Below the pieces are notes generated by a model. The model was given only the letters and a program-made list of their open reading frames with translations. It searched no databases and had not been told where the DNA came from. 64,000 nt of DNA, taken from positions 909,085 to 973,084 of the forward strand of contig CAJNDS010000224.1 of assembly GCA_905221605.1 (NCBI GenBank), read 5' to 3'. The DNA comes from Symbiodinium natans (taxonomy: Eukaryota > Sar > Dinophyceae > Suessiales > Symbiodiniaceae). Shown here piece by piece: positions 20,001 through 29,426 of the stretch (the first letter of the stretch is position 1; the number at the start of each line of letters is the position of its first letter). Both the position numbers and the translations under genes were made by a program.

Positions 20001-22758
20001 GTAAGGTACTCCTGGCTTCTGCGGGCCACAGCCCCTGTCCTATGGGCGCACATGGACATGGTGGCGGCGCGCCACTTGCTCTTAGCGAGTTGGGGGTCCG
20101 GGATGCTCTACTACTACCCTTAAAGGCAGGTAAAGGGTCCAGGGTTCAGGGTTTAGGGTTCAGGGTTCAGGGTTTAGGGTTTAGGGTTTAGGGTTTAGGG
20201 CTTAGGAGCCCTTACTCCAACACCTGAGCCTCAAGATGCATTGTTTAGAGTTTGCAGGGGACTCCAACCCGCCCGCTTCACGTAACGATATGGCAGTTGC
20301 TATTGCAAGGGCTTTGCGAAATAAGGGGCCCCTGATATAGACCCCCAAGTAGTAGGGCTCCGTTATGATAAGGACCGCAATAAGGTACGCCCTAATTTCG
20401 GAAACCCCCATTGCTGACTTTGCATCTGCGCATGAAGGCCTCTTGGATTTCGGGGCTTCCGAGTCCTCCAAAACCTTCACCCCGGGAAAGCCTTGATCTC
20501 AGGTATCCACGCAGGCGATGCTGAATATGCCGTTGCCGTGGCGATCCAAGCGCTGGCATGGTGCCAGAGTCGTGCAATATAAGTGCGAGGTTTCCGGGCC
20601 TTTTCGGCACTTGTAAGGTGCCAGTAACAGCCTGCCAGCAACCTACACGCAGAACAGAAGCTCAACCCGAACCCTATACCCTAGTACCCTCAAGCCAAAA
20701 CTCTACATGCCAATAAGCCCTTGACCCCCCTAAAGTCCTTGAAACCCCCGCTCTCGCGCCACGTCCCGCTCGGTCTCCTGGCCTGGTCCCTGGAGTACCC
20801 CCCACAAGAGAAAGCGCATGGACCCAGAGAGTCCCGCGGAATATTTCGGGGGGCGCTTTCTTCGCAGAGGCCGAGCATCCCTGGTGTGCTCGCCCCCAAA
20901 AAACCCTGCAGAGAACCCCGAGTTCTGCAAATCTGCCTGGAATATGAGAAATTCCACGGAGAGTCCCATGACAGAAGCCGGCGGCGAAGTGTCTGTAACT
21001 ACCTGTCCGAAAACGGCAGGATGGCTCCCACGTCAGTGAGCTGCAGGGCGGGGATGATCGAAGCAAATGCATTCTGAGGTTCCCAAACAGGGTTTAGGGT
21101 TTAGGGTTTAGGGTTTAGGGTTTGGTTTCTACAGGAGGTCCTTAGTTTAGAAGAAGCTCTCCTAAATGGACGGGCGAGCTGCGAGGTGGCTGGCGCTCTT
21201 CCCAAGTTCCCTCTTCTTGGTGGCCGTCTCCTACAAATGCTACGAGCGGCCCCGGCGAGGAGGGGAAAGGGCTTACGGTTGGCTTGCCAAACCCGAGTTT
21301 AATGGGACCCTAAATCCTAAGCCCTCAATGCTCAGCCCTCAGCCCTCAGCCCTCAACCCTAAACCCTTTACCCTACACCCTGAACCCCAAGCCCTTAACC
21401 CTAAACCCTAAACCCTAAACCCTAAACCCTAAACCCTAAACCCTAAACCCTAAACCCTAAACCCTAAACACCCTGCAACCTGAAAGCCTGAAGCCGACAA
21501 TGCAGGCCCGGCCGACCTCCTCGCTTTCATTCTAAGCCTTCTTGCGCCGGCGGGGCGGGAACGACGGGAAGGGGTTTGGGGTTTTAGGGTTTAGGGTTTA
21601 GGGTTTAGGGTTTTAGGGTTCTTGGGTTAGAGTTCATGATCCAGGAGTCAGGGCTCTAGAGTTTAGGGTTGGGGTTCCGCAGAAACGTAAGGTTCAAAGG
21701 TCCAGGGTCTAGAATGAGGGGTTACAGATGTGCAGGGTCCTGACATGGCGGTTTCCCCAAATAGGGTACCCCGAATATACCCCCTAGTCCATACTATAGG
21801 AGCCCTCGCAAGGGCTGTTAGTATTAGGGGGGGCATCATCCCAAAGTTTAGGGGTTTCAGATTTAGGGTTTAGGGTTTAGGGTTTAGGGTTTAGGCTCTT
21901 TTTGCGGGGGGAGGCGGTGCCGTGGGGAAGCTTTGCAGCCCTGAAGAGGTGCTGTCCTTGGCTGGTGGAGTAGGCTACATGCACCCTTGGCTTGACTTTC
22001 GGGGCTTTTGGGGCTTTGAGGGTAGGGTTTAGGGTTTAGGGTTTAGGGTTTAGGGTCTAGGGTTTAGGGTTTAGGGTTTAAGGGTTTAGGGTTTACGGCT
22101 TCGGGTTGAGGGTTTGGGGTTTGGAGATTGCGGCGGGGGGGGGGGGGGGGTCCGACTGGCCACCCCCTAACGGTCAGGATCCCTGGCTGCCCTGCCCAAA
22201 GAGCCCGAAACACTAAAACCTGTGGAGACCGACCTTCGCACCAAGAAACTTCTTCAGCGAAGCCGTGGGCTTGTTTTGAGCGCCTAGGGCGCGCGGGCCG
22301 TAGGGTTAGACGTAGGGTAACGATGGTTCTAGCCTTATTCAGGACACTCCGAACCCTGCCACAAGTACCTTTTTGAATTCCAAGTAACTCTATCTTTAAA
22401 TCCCCCAACTGCACGATTGTGCCACTGTCGGGTTCTTTGGTCGAAGATCGGGAAAACCCTAAACCCTAAACCCTAAACCAGTTTGCCTTGAGCGGTTTTG
22501 CTGATGCAGGCCCTGCCGTGACTGCCAATGGCAATGAAGCCCTGCACCCCCGAGCTCCAAAACCTAAATACCTCACCTCCCTGACCCCCCTACGGCTGTT
22601 AGGCTATATATCCCTCAAGACACCATAAACTGCGTAAAAGTTCCGAAACCCTTAACCCTAAACCCTAAAAACCCTAGATCAGCCCTCGCTCTGAGGTATG
22701 CTTGCCTTCGCTTCATCGAGAACGCCATAGTCGGCGCCACGCTCTTTGCAGCGACGAT
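17019..22758 (+). CDS. TIR/HET-like multi-exon membrane protein, whole span
   Basis: I can join exons 17019-17094, 17203-17305, 17521-17755, 18071-18138, 18318-18349, 18521-18934, 19355-19409, 20006-20104 and 21186-21256 in one continuous phase. Exons at 21506 and 22696 are probable additions. In order the protein shows SRPASTIDEFCSHSW, a hydrophobic insert, FLDRICINQ, ILKHSNSMLVLWD, RLWCLFEIAAFL, two hydrophobic helices, WFGSVDGFES and TAPVLWAHMD. The S-H-S-W, D-x-I-C-x-x-Q and LWCxFE words resemble the strands of TIR or HET-like folds used in signalling or immunity. I associate this architecture with an expanded, uncharacterised dinoflagellate family; function is unknown. Four donors are GC and two are GA. 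No initiator methionine or final stop is assigned. Confidence 0.72.
17203..17305 (+). CDS. TIR-like gene, exon b (SHSW)
   Basis: After TCCTAG|G the frame reads FYHLSRPASTIDEFCSHSWH, then GSAWMKISLLLL. A GC donor at 17306 gives the phase needed for exon c. A later GT is possible. D-E-F-x-S-H-S-W corresponds to the opening strand of a TIR-like fold (inference). Confidence 0.75.
17521..17755 (+). CDS. TIR-like gene, exon c (two TM helices, DRICINQ)
   Basis: Begins after CCCAG|G with MKNGVAAFVAGTLCALVMM. It has two hydrophobic segments (about residues 4-24 and 42-60 of the exon) separated by DMLPGYFRQPFLGTG, and ends FLDRICINQ. The donor is CAG|GCCTTG, a GC donor; reading through instead gives a stop after eight more codons. 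Confidence 0.8.
18071..18138 (+). CDS. TIR-like gene, exon d
   Basis: ACAG|G acceptor, then VDQILKAEGVLNIGAILKHS, then NS and two bases that complete methionine with the next exon. The donor is AT|GCTTCT (GC). The following intron carries TTTAGGG-like units. Confidence 0.78.
18318..18349 (+). CDS. TIR-like gene, 32 bp micro-exon (MLVLWD)
   Basis: Between CTAG|G and a GA donor (C|GACTCT) the 32 bp give L-V-L-W-D-T-T-F-A-S, with partial codons completing M before and R after. Phase agrees exactly with both neighbours, and the motif is what the fold needs at this place. This is the main reason to accept so small an exon. Confidence 0.72.
18521..18934 (+). CDS. TIR-like gene, exon e (LWCLFEIAAF, membrane)
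   Basis: 414 bp. Opens with RLWCLFEIAAFL after GCAGAG|G, then has a long hydrophobic stretch containing LVISLCVTLMMLFELLVPFV and a second one (about residues 50-90), a cysteine-rich segment (CVCCDLGHLDAC), and ends ECICTWFGSVDGFE before a GT donor. It is GC-rich at third positions. Reading on past the donor meets a stop at 18982. Confidence 0.8.
19355..19409 (+). CDS. TIR-like gene, exon f
   Basis: CAAG|G acceptor, frame AVRSRVSKALAGQLGQF, donor CC|GTGCCC. Joined to exon e it gives F-E-S-A-V-R-S-R-V. Phase 1 in and phase 2 out match the neighbours. Confidence 0.7.
20006..20104 (+). CDS. TIR-like gene, exon g (VLWAHMD)
   Basis: TAAG|G acceptor, then YSWLLRATAPVLWAHMDMVA, ARHLLLASWGSG, and a GC donor (AT|GCTCTA). 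The in-frame stop 15 bp later shows that the exon must end here. A C-strand array lies upstream and a G-strand array downstream. Confidence 0.72.
21186..21256 (+). CDS. TIR-like gene, exon h (membrane helix)
   Basis: GCGAG|G acceptor, then WLALFPSSLFLVAVSYKCYE and RPRR. A stop codon 24 bp upstream in frame rules out a much longer exon. The right end is uncertain (GA donor at 21257, or a few bases later). Confidence 0.55.
21396..21470. repeat. CCCTAAA array
   Basis: About ten perfect heptamers upstream of the next candidate exon. Confidence 0.95.
21506..21570 (+). CDS. Possible TIR-like gene exon
   Basis: TGCAG|G acceptor, frame PADLLAFILSLLAPAGRERR. Phase 1 at entry would fit exon h ending at 21256. 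Hydrophobic then basic, consistent with a membrane protein. Flanked by CCCTAAA before and TTTAGGG after. Confidence 0.45.
21740..21840. mobile_element. Inverted-repeat element, MITE-2/3 hybrid
   Basis: GGTTTCCCCAAATAGGG on the left resembles MITE-3/4, and GGGCTGTTAGTATTAGGGGG ... CATCCCA on the right resembles MITE-2. Probably a composite or recombined copy. Confidence 0.5.
22022..22095. repeat. TTTAGGG array
   Basis: About ten heptamers with one TCTAGGG variant. A run of about 17 G follows at 22135-22151. Confidence 0.93.
22152..22660. other. Spacer, no gene recognised
   Basis: Overlapping frames on both strands (22064-22414) have no recognisable motif. A short CCCTAAA run lies at 22455-22480. 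Confidence 0.4.
22696..22758 (+). CDS. Possible last TIR-like gene exon
   Basis: TGAG|G acceptor and frame YACLRFIENAIVGATLFAA then TMPP. Amphipathic and hydrophobic. Its right edge runs into the 22.8 kb tandem repeat, so either the donor is just before the repeat or the exon has been disrupted. Membership in the TIR-like gene is inferred from position only. Confidence 0.42.
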
Positions 22759-22776
22759 GCCCCCTTGGCCCCCATT

Positions 22777-23095
22777 ATCTACTACTTGCTTTCAAAACCC
22801 ACAAGAAATACATAGAAAGCACAGGAAATATTCTTCCTTATAAGGGCAATATAGGACTATTATCTACTACTTGCTTTCACAAGAAATACAGAGAAAGCAC
22901 AGGAAATATTCTTCCTTATAAGGGCAATATAGGGACTATTATCTACTACTTGCTTTGAAACCCACAAGAAATACATAAAAAATCACTCTTCCTTATAAGG
23001 GGACCATTATCTACTGCTTGCTTTAGAAACCCACAAGAAACATGCAAAAACACAGAAAAAGATTCTTCCTTAGAAGGGCAATACGGGGACTGTTG
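22777..23095. repeat. Tandem repeat of ~76 bp, four units
   Basis: The word ATTATCTACTACTTGCTTTC opens units near 22778, 22859 and 22935, and a weaker version near 23007 (periods about 81, 76 and 72 bp). Each unit also carries CACAAGAAATAC and ATTCTTCCTTATAAGGGCAA. A related single stretch is at 34464-34500. AT-rich and non-coding. Confidence 0.88.
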
Positions 23096-23099
23096 TCTT

Positions 23100-23480
23100 G
23101 TATTCTTTTTGGGGGTTCTTCAGCAAAGAGTAGTCGTGGCATGGATTGGGGCCGAGGATTCAGGACGACGCCTTGATCATGGGTGCTTCTTCATTCTTTC
23201 TTGGACAAAAGCAAACAATGCTAATTTTCGATGCAGACTCATACAATGTTGGGAAGCAGCAAGAAGAATGTTTGTGTCAACTATCGCAGTGTTTGTGTGA
23301 GAATAGGAATAGGCGTCAAAGCCAATGCTCCCCCCCGCACAGGGGGGTACCCCCGACTTTACCGAACCCCCAAAAGTCCCCGAATGGGGTAGACACCCCT
23401 CTTTTGGGATCATCCCCCTCAAGAACTGCCCATGAAATCCCCCTAAGGCCCTAAGACCCTAAAACCCTGAGCCGCAAAAC
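23100..23480. other. Unique spacer, no gene recognised
   Basis: Short frames on both strands (23109-23454) without motifs. The end is low-complexity. Confidence 0.4.
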
Positions 23481-23570
23481 CCTAGAACCCTAAACCCGAA
23501 ACCCTAAACCCTAAACCCTAAACCCTAAACAACCCTAAACCTGTAGACCCTAACCCAGACGGGTGCGAAG

Positions 23571-23642
23571 GCTGATTCCCACAGTTCTGGCCTGGCGGAC
23601 TTGGTCCAAGGGGCTCTCCGAAGCGCTCTGAAAGCCATGTCC
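23571..23642 (+). CDS. Possible exon
   Basis: GAAG|G acceptor and open frame ADSHSSGLADLVQGALRSAL then KAMS. C-strand repeats lie before and a G-strand array begins directly after. It may belong to the family copy that continues at 25.8 kb. Confidence 0.45.
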
Positions 23643-23727
23643 TTTAGGGTTGAGGGTTTAGGGTTTAGGGTTTAGGGTTTAGGGTCTAGGGTTTAGGGTC
23701 TAGGGTTTAGGGTTTAGGGTTTAGGCT
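23643..23727. repeat. TTTAGGG array
   Basis: About eleven units with TCTAGGG variants. Confidence 0.93.
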
Positions 23728-24031
23728 TCGAATTGTTTAAAGCCCAAAGCCTAAGACCTTAAACTTCAAGAGCCCAAGGCCTAAAGTTTGAGGGGTTCCA
23801 GGGTGGTTTTGTGAGGTGGGGAGAGACATTTCTAGCTCCAGGCCCTTCGGCCCTTTGGGTTCATGTCGGGTGCATCGCCATGTCTTGGGCGTTTCGCACA
23901 CAGAGAAGTGCACCTTCAGGCAAGTGCAACCCTGCGCTCGGAACCTCGAAGCCCATGTTTCACACGCTTTGCGTCTCGGGAGTTGGAATGCGACAGCGCC
24001 CGCACAAATCAGCATGCAGTGCCCTTTGGGC

Positions 24032-24146
24032 GACTTGGAGGTTCATGGCTACTTCTATGTCGGGTGATAAGAAGGGCAAGTATGGTTACAACCTTAGATT
24101 AGGGCTTTTGGTACCCTACTTCTGAGTAACCATGAACCTTCAAGCG
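24032..24146. mobile_element. MITE-1 copy
   Basis: ACTTGGAGGTTCATGGCTAC on the left and GAGTAACCATGAACCTTCAA on the right form the terminal inverted repeat. The interior is AT-richer than the flanks. It lies inside open frames on both strands, which I therefore reject. Confidence 0.75.
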
Positions 24147-24593
24147 AGGACAGCGAGGTCATGCACCAGTGCCTCTGAATCCCTCTGATAAGCCTGGATA
24201 CTGGCCTAGGTCAAGCCCCGAAATGGAGAGTCGTGCGGCTATTGAAATCTAGAGCCGCGGATCAAGGGTGTAGGGCTTGCAGTGCCACTGCGACCCGCAA
24301 CCACAACCCCTAAACCTTAAACCTGAAGCCCTAGACCCTAAACCCTAAACCCTAAACCCTAAACCCTTACAGCTTTTGGGGTTTGGGGTTTAGGGGTTTT
24401 TTGTGGGGGTTTGGGCGGTTCAGCCGGGATGTCGGGCTGGAAGGGCACGTAAGGGTGCGGCTTTGGGCAGTCTATATTCTGGGCAAGCCTTGCAACTCCT
24501 AGTGTACGCGTACCTTTTTTGCTGTAGAGAAATAGGAATATTTGTGTATGGCCAGGTCTTGATGAAGTTCAAATTGTGTATGGAAACATGCAT

Positions 24594-24775
24594 GTATATA
24601 TATATATATATCTATACATATATATATATATATATTTATAGGGTTCGATTTCTATAAATCTAGATATGAATAAAATAACTAAATATACATAAATACTTAA
24701 ATATAAATATAAGTATAAATATAAATACAAATACAAGTATAAATATAAATATAAATATAAGTATATAGTCAAAAA
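24594..24775. repeat. AT microsatellites
   Basis: (TA)n tracts at 24595-24640, then an (AAATAT)-type hexamer run at 24661-24765. The apparent proteins rich in Y, L and I are translations of the repeat. Confidence 0.95.
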
Positions 24776-24897
24776 ACAACAGGGTTCAAGCAACTTAGTT
24801 GCCACCCTAAATCCTACACCTTGAGGCCCCCTAAACCCCCGTAGTAGGCACGCATCCGGGCTTCCTAACAAAGGGGTTTAACCCCAAACCCTAAACA

Positions 24898-25030
24898 GTA
24901 AACCCTAAACCCTAAACCCTAAACCCTAAACCCTAAACCCTAAACCCTAAACCCTAAACCCTAAACCCTAAACCCTAAACCCTAAACCCTAGACCCTAGA
25001 CCCTAAACCCTAAACCCTAAACCCTAAATC
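24898..25030. repeat. CCCTAAA array
   Basis: About 18 heptamers, nearly perfect, with two CCCTAGA variants. Confidence 0.97.
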
Positions 25031-25059
25031 CAAGCCCTAAGCCCTAACCCTAAACCATA

Positions 25060-25140
25060 GGGGGCTCACTGGACCTGCACGCGGAGGAGCCGCCAACGCC
25101 ACCACAACTGACACGAGCGGTCGGGGCACCCGGCTGTATC
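25060..25140 (+). CDS. Possible exon, proline-rich (E4-like?)
   Basis: Frame GSLDLHAEEPPTPPQLTRAV then GAPGC after CATAG|G. Starts with G-S-L-D, like the candidate at 61423. Position before E7 (25779) would suit an E4 role. Weak alignment only. Confidence 0.4.
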
Positions 25141-25369
25141 CTAAGAAGAGCCCAAGCCCAAAAAGCCCGATAGGCCCCTGTTAAAACCCCTAAATCCCTA
25201 TAAACCCTGTGACCCTAAGCCCTAAACCCGACACCCTATAGCCTCCAGCATCCCAGAAACCCTCAACCCCAAAGCTTAAACCCTAAACTCTACAGCTCTA
25301 AGCCCTAAGCCCCAAGCCCTAAACCTTAAACTCTAAGCCCTCAACCCTAAACCCCAACCCCTAAACCCT

Positions 25370-25778
25370 AAACCCTAAACCCCAAACCCTCAAAAACTAA
25401 GCCACATCTCCGAGTTCAGGTTTGAGGGTTTGCCGGCTTCGGACGGGCGGGGGGGAGGGGGGGTTGGAGGGGAGGGGGAGCTTGGGGTGAGCTTCTCGAG
25501 AGTTCTGGTTTCCGTTTTGACTTGAGATGCTTGAAACACCATCAATGGTTTGCGTTAGCAGAGCTACCGCGTCTTTTCGGGCTTCGCCTGTACAGGGTCC
25601 AGGCTTTTTGGGTTCAGGGTTGAGGCTTTAGGGATAAGGGCTTGGGGTTTAGGGTGTTGACGGCCTTGAGCACCAAACAGGTCGATGGTCTTGCACCACC
25701 CTCAAACCCCCAAACGTAAACCCTAAACCCGCAAGCCCCAAAAGACTAGACCCTAAGCCCAAACCCGACACTGTAGAG
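25370..25778. other. Repeat-rich spacer
   Basis: Degenerate CCCTAAA-type words, a GGGGGAGG purine stretch (25445-25485) and unique DNA. An antisense frame (25649-25996) overlaps the E7 exon and is not called. Confidence 0.4.
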
Positions 25779-25934
25779 GTCCCGACGATGCCAGTTCTTC
25801 TGGTACCTGTTGCGACGCCCATGCAGGTGCCGCACATGCCTTGCTTTTTCCTAGCTACAAGCGCGAATGTCGACGCGCTTAAAGATTTGTACCGGGTTTC
25901 GCATTCTGCGTGCAAAGTTTTGAAAACGTTTTGA
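25779..25934 (+). CDS. E7 module, copy 1
   Basis: After GTAGAG|G the frame reads VPTMPVLLVPVATPMQVPHM then PCFFLATSAN and stays open to a TGA at 25932. The related E7 exons at 41410 (QIIAVPFFML) and 60944 (VMPVGCATQIIAVPVFMP) share the hydrophobic V-P-V...M-P pattern. If the stop is used, this is a terminal exon; otherwise it is spliced near the CTAG at 25851. Confidence 0.5.
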   Translation, partial: VPTMPVLLVPVATPMQVPHMPCFFLATSANVDALKDLYRVSHSACKVLKTF

Positions 25935-26127
25935 CTTTTCCCTGCTGCTTCATGTCTGCATCTGTGGTGTTTCAGTGAAAGGTATCCCCCTGTCAACCCT
26001 AAGGCCTACAGAGCCCTCCAGAAGCCAATTGGCTTTACATATCTCCGCACAACAGCCCTACGGAACCTCAATAGAACCCCATCCATGTAGCGCCACACGC
26101 CCGGTGTACCGATCCGGGGTCCTTGTA

Positions 26128-26258
26128 CCAGGGTTTAGGGTTTCGGGTTTCGGGTTTAGGGTTTAGGGTGTAGGGTTTAGGGTTTAGGGTGTAGGGTTTA
26201 GGGTTTAGGGTTTAGGCTTTAGGGTGTAGGGTTTAGGGTTTAGGGTTTAGGGTTTAGG
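26128..26258. repeat. TTTAGGG array
   Basis: About 17 units with TGTAGGG and TTTCGGG variants. Confidence 0.93.
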
Positions 26259-26502
26259 AGATCAACCCTGGGTCCCGGAGTAGGATTGACAGTGCGCTTT
26301 TGGGAGTTTGGGGCTCCGGTATGGAGAGCCAACCCCACGATGACCGCCCATGACCAAGGGCCCTTGTAAACTATCTGAAGAAACCTAAAACCTAAACCCT
26401 AAACCCTAAAGCTTAAAGCTTAAACCCTATACCCTAAAGCCTATAAACCCTAAACGCAACACCCTAAACCCTGAACCCGAAACGCGAAACCCTAAACCCT
26501 AA

Positions 26503-26578
26503 ACTGGCTTTGGGCTCTCATGTCCTTCTACCTTGCATCCTCCGAAGTGGCGTGGATCACCGCGCCCCAACCTCCCCA
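26503..26578 (+). CDS. Possible exon, hydrophobic
   Basis: Open frame WLWALMSFYLASSEVAWITA then PQPPQ. Looks like a membrane segment, but no AG acceptor is adjacent and no copy is found, so it could be chance. Confidence 0.3.
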
Positions 26579-26579
26579 A

Positions 26580-27110
26580 AGTCAAGCCCCAAACTCAAAG
26601 CCCGAAGCCCGAAAAGCCCTAAAAGCCCCAAGGGTTTAGGGTTTAGGGTTTAGGGTCCAAAATAAGCGCCCTTTAGAAGCCCTCAAAGCCTTAGAAGCCC
26701 CAGAAGCCCTAGAAGCCCTAAAGGCCCCAAAATAAAAGCTCTGAACGTCCTGAAAAGCCCTAGAAGCCCTAAGTAAAAGCCCTTGAAGCCCTAAAATAGA
26801 CGCCCGAAAATACAAGCCCGAAATAAAAGCCCTAAAATGGAAGCCCTAAAAATACCCTAGAAGCCCCAAAAGCCCGAAAAGCCCGAAAAGCCCCAAAAGC
26901 TCCAAAAGCCTCAAAAGCCCCAAAAGCGCCAAAAGCCTAAACCCTAAACCCTAAACCCTAAACCCCAAACCCCAAACCCCAAACCCCAAACCCTAAACCC
27001 TATACCCTGAAAAGCCCTAGAAGCCTAAAGTTGAGTCGTGAAGGTTTTGAGTCCACCGCAGCCGGTACCACACCGCAAGGTGGCCTTTTGCCGTGCTGTG
27101 TCTTTGGGTT
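26580..27110. repeat. AAGCCC/CCCTAAA degenerate array
   Basis: Dozens of AAGCCCTA, AAGCCCC and AAGCCCGA words (26590-26935), then CCCTAAA/CCCCAAA units (26938-27000). Appears to be a diverged telomere-type array. No exon seen. Confidence 0.8.
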
Positions 27111-27194
27111 TAGGGTTTAGGGCTAGGGTTTAGGGTTTAGAGTTTAGGGTTTAGAGTTTAGGGCTTAGGGCTTAGGGTTGGGCGAGTTTGGGCT

Positions 27195-27318
27195 TACTTG
27201 GAGGTTCATGCGTCATTACACGTGCGCAATACACTGGGGAACTGGGGGCTAGAAGTTATATCTGGTGTGAACCTTATTTGAGATAGCCTTACATACAATT
27301 ACCCATGAAACTCCAAGG
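27195..27318. mobile_element. MITE-1 copy
   Basis: TACTTGGAGGTTCATG at the left end and CATGAAACTCCAAGGA at the right end. Not coding. Confidence 0.7.
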
Positions 27319-27900
27319 AGGGTTTATAGGGAAGTGTGGAAGGCCTTTGAACCTGCCAGGCTGTGAACATTTCGGTGTGAAAGAGGTTGAGATTGCTGGG
27401 GATGTATCTCTATAAACCCTGACCTCTGGCCCCTGAACCCTAAGCCCTTGTGTAGCAAGGGTTTAAATGCTGGTTCTTAGTAGGGAATGAGGGATTTAGG
27501 TACCTGACATCCCCCTCAGCAGTAAGAACTTCAAGGGTTTCAACGTTTAGGCCTGAGGTCTGAACGCTACAGTGCAAGGCTTTCCCCTTGATCCCATTCC
27601 CCCTCCTCCAAGGCTTCGCTAAGCAGAGGGTTTAGGGTTTGGGGGTTTAGGGTCTGTAGGGACATGGTATGTCTTCACACCACTTTCGCCAACACCGGTC
27701 TTCCCGGAAACTGTCCTTCCGGAGCCTTGCCACTTCCCCCAACAATGGGCGCAGGGAAGCCTCAAAACGTCCAGCAGGAAGATTTTAGCCACACAGCTCA
27801 TCCCCCAATCTGAAAACCTGTCCAAGCAGCCACAAAACTGCAGCAAGTACCAGCCCCACAATGCCACACAACCCCCAACAATTGTCCCAAGCCAATCGAG
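27319..27900. other. Spacer, no gene recognised
   Basis: Unique DNA. An antisense open frame (27619-27867) has no motif I recognise. Confidence 0.4.
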
Positions 27901-27911
27901 GCCTCCAACAC

Positions 27912-28015
27912 GTCTAAACCCCTAAGCCCTAAACCCCAAACCCCAAACCCCAAACCCCAAACCCCAAACCCCAAACCCTAAACCCTAAACCCTAAACCCT
28001 AAACCCTAAACCCTA
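27912..28015. repeat. CCCCAAA then CCCTAAA array
   Basis: Seven CCCCAAA units followed by about seven CCCTAAA units, ending just before the next candidate exon. Confidence 0.95.
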
Positions 28016-28036
28016 ACCCAACGCTTCAACTCACAG

Positions 28037-28101
28037 GATCCGACTGTAAGCCGCGACTTCGCGCCACAGTTCTCTTTGACGACCGCCACCCGGCCGACCA
28101 G
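28037..28101 (+). CDS. Probable exon, unknown gene
   Basis: CACAG|G acceptor, frame SDCKPRLRATVLFDDRHPAD then Q, GT donor near 28102. The peptide looks like a beta strand followed by an acidic loop. Classic C-array, exon, G-array order. No second copy found. Confidence 0.48.
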
Positions 28102-28104
28102 TTT

Positions 28105-28190
28105 GGGTTTAGGGTTTAGGGTTTAGGGTTTCGGGTTTAGGGTTTAAGGGTTTAGGGTTTAGGGTTTAGGGTTTAGGGCTTAGGCTTAGG
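28105..28190. repeat. TTTAGGG array
   Basis: About eleven units with TTTCGGG and TTTAAGGG variants. Confidence 0.93.
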
Positions 28191-28195
28191 GTTGA

Positions 28196-28256
28196 GGGAA
28201 TAATATTCCTCCGTTATGGTCCCTCTGTAACTATACTGTACTAAGCCCGCTCCTCA
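28196..28256. mobile_element. MITE-6-like repeat, third copy
   Basis: GAATAATATTCCTCCGTTAT then GGTCCCTCTGTAACTATACT match the copy near 16350-16400. Confidence 0.5.
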
Positions 28257-28359
28257 ATTCCTCGACTGGTCGTTCCCTACTTCTGAGGGTGGCGCGAGGA
28301 CAAACCAACACAAGGGAAACACACTAAACCCTAAACCCTAAACCCTAAAACCTAATAAG

Positions 28360-28760
28360 ATGTAGACATGCTCAAAATAAGCATCCCCTGGCACAGGCAG
28401 GCCCGTGCCCCCCCCTCGCGAAACTCTTCGAGAAAGCACCTGATCCTACTTACGAGGGCGGAGCCGAGCGAGGACAAAGCACAGGGGGAGAGCAATACGT
28501 GCAGGCATGTACATGTTCACAGGCAGCCCATGGCACAAGGAGACGTGCGTGCGCTTCGCCGAATACGAAAAAGCTCCTCGAGGAAGGACTGGCCCACGGA
28601 GGTCGTGCACTGTGAAGGCTGGCCGGACTCAAAGGGGCCCCAGTCGGAGGCAACTAGCCATCGGCAGCCTCGAGGCGGCGCCGAAGCGCCGCCCTGGCCC
28701 TGCGCGAGCGGATGGTGATGCTAAGCCCCAAGCCTTATTCTAATTATTCAGGCCCCTGTA
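28360..28760 (+). other. GC-rich island, frame undecided
   Basis: All three forward frames are open over part of 28440-28720 and codon composition does not decide between them. It may contain an exon starting after CACAG at 28522, where the frame GSPWHKETCVRFAEYEKAP is the most protein-like. The end (28734-28752) matches the tail of a MITE-6-like repeat. Confidence 0.3.
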
Positions 28761-29220
28761 GTTGCTCAGGGGGCGCTTTGGGCCCCGAAGGGCATTTCAG
28801 GTGTGCAGGGTTTCGGGTTCAGGGGTTTAGGGTTTGGGCTTTAGGGTTTGGGGTTTAGGGTTTGGGGTTTAGGGGTTTGGGGTTTAAGGTTTAGGGTTTG
28901 GGGCTTCAGGGTTTTCAGGGGGGAGGGTTCAGCTTTGGGACTTGAACCCAAAAGTCCGAGGAGGGTTTGGGGTTGGGAGCCTTTGTGCCCTTGGAACCAG
29001 GGCTCCCCAGCCCTAAACTCTTTCGTTTTGGGTGGGTTTAGTTTTGCGGGACATAGAGAGTACAGTAGAGAGAGGCGAGGGTGGAGCCCCCCCCCTCCCC
29101 CCCAAGGCCGTCAAAGGAATCAAGGAATCTTTGTCCAAAAAGAAAGTCCCCTCAGGCTCAAGTAGCCTCCATACTTGGTATGGTAGCAAAACATGGGGGG
29201 CTTGGGGTTCGCCCCCCTAA

Positions 29221-29296
29221 ACCCTAAACCCTAAGCCCTAAACCCTAAACCTAAACCCTAAACCCTAAATCCTAAACCCTAAATCCTAAACCCTGA
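29221..29296. repeat. CCCTAAA array
   Basis: About ten units with CCCTAAT variants, upstream of the exon candidate at 29343. Confidence 0.92.
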
Positions 29297-29342
29297 CCTG
29301 AACCTTACTAGAATGTACGGGGGAACGTTACCCTTAACGGAG

Positions 29343-29416
29343 GATGCCAAGCAGCCGGCCATGCAGCGCTGCATGTGCTTCTCCTCTGGCAGCGCCCAGC
29401 CTTCCTGGCCTGCCCG
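29343..29416 (+). CDS. Possible exon
   Basis: GGAG|G acceptor, frame DAKQPAMQRCMCFSSGSAQP then SWPARG. C-strand repeats before, G-strand repeats after. No paralogue. Confidence 0.4.
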
Positions 29417-29426
29417 GGGCCTGAGA

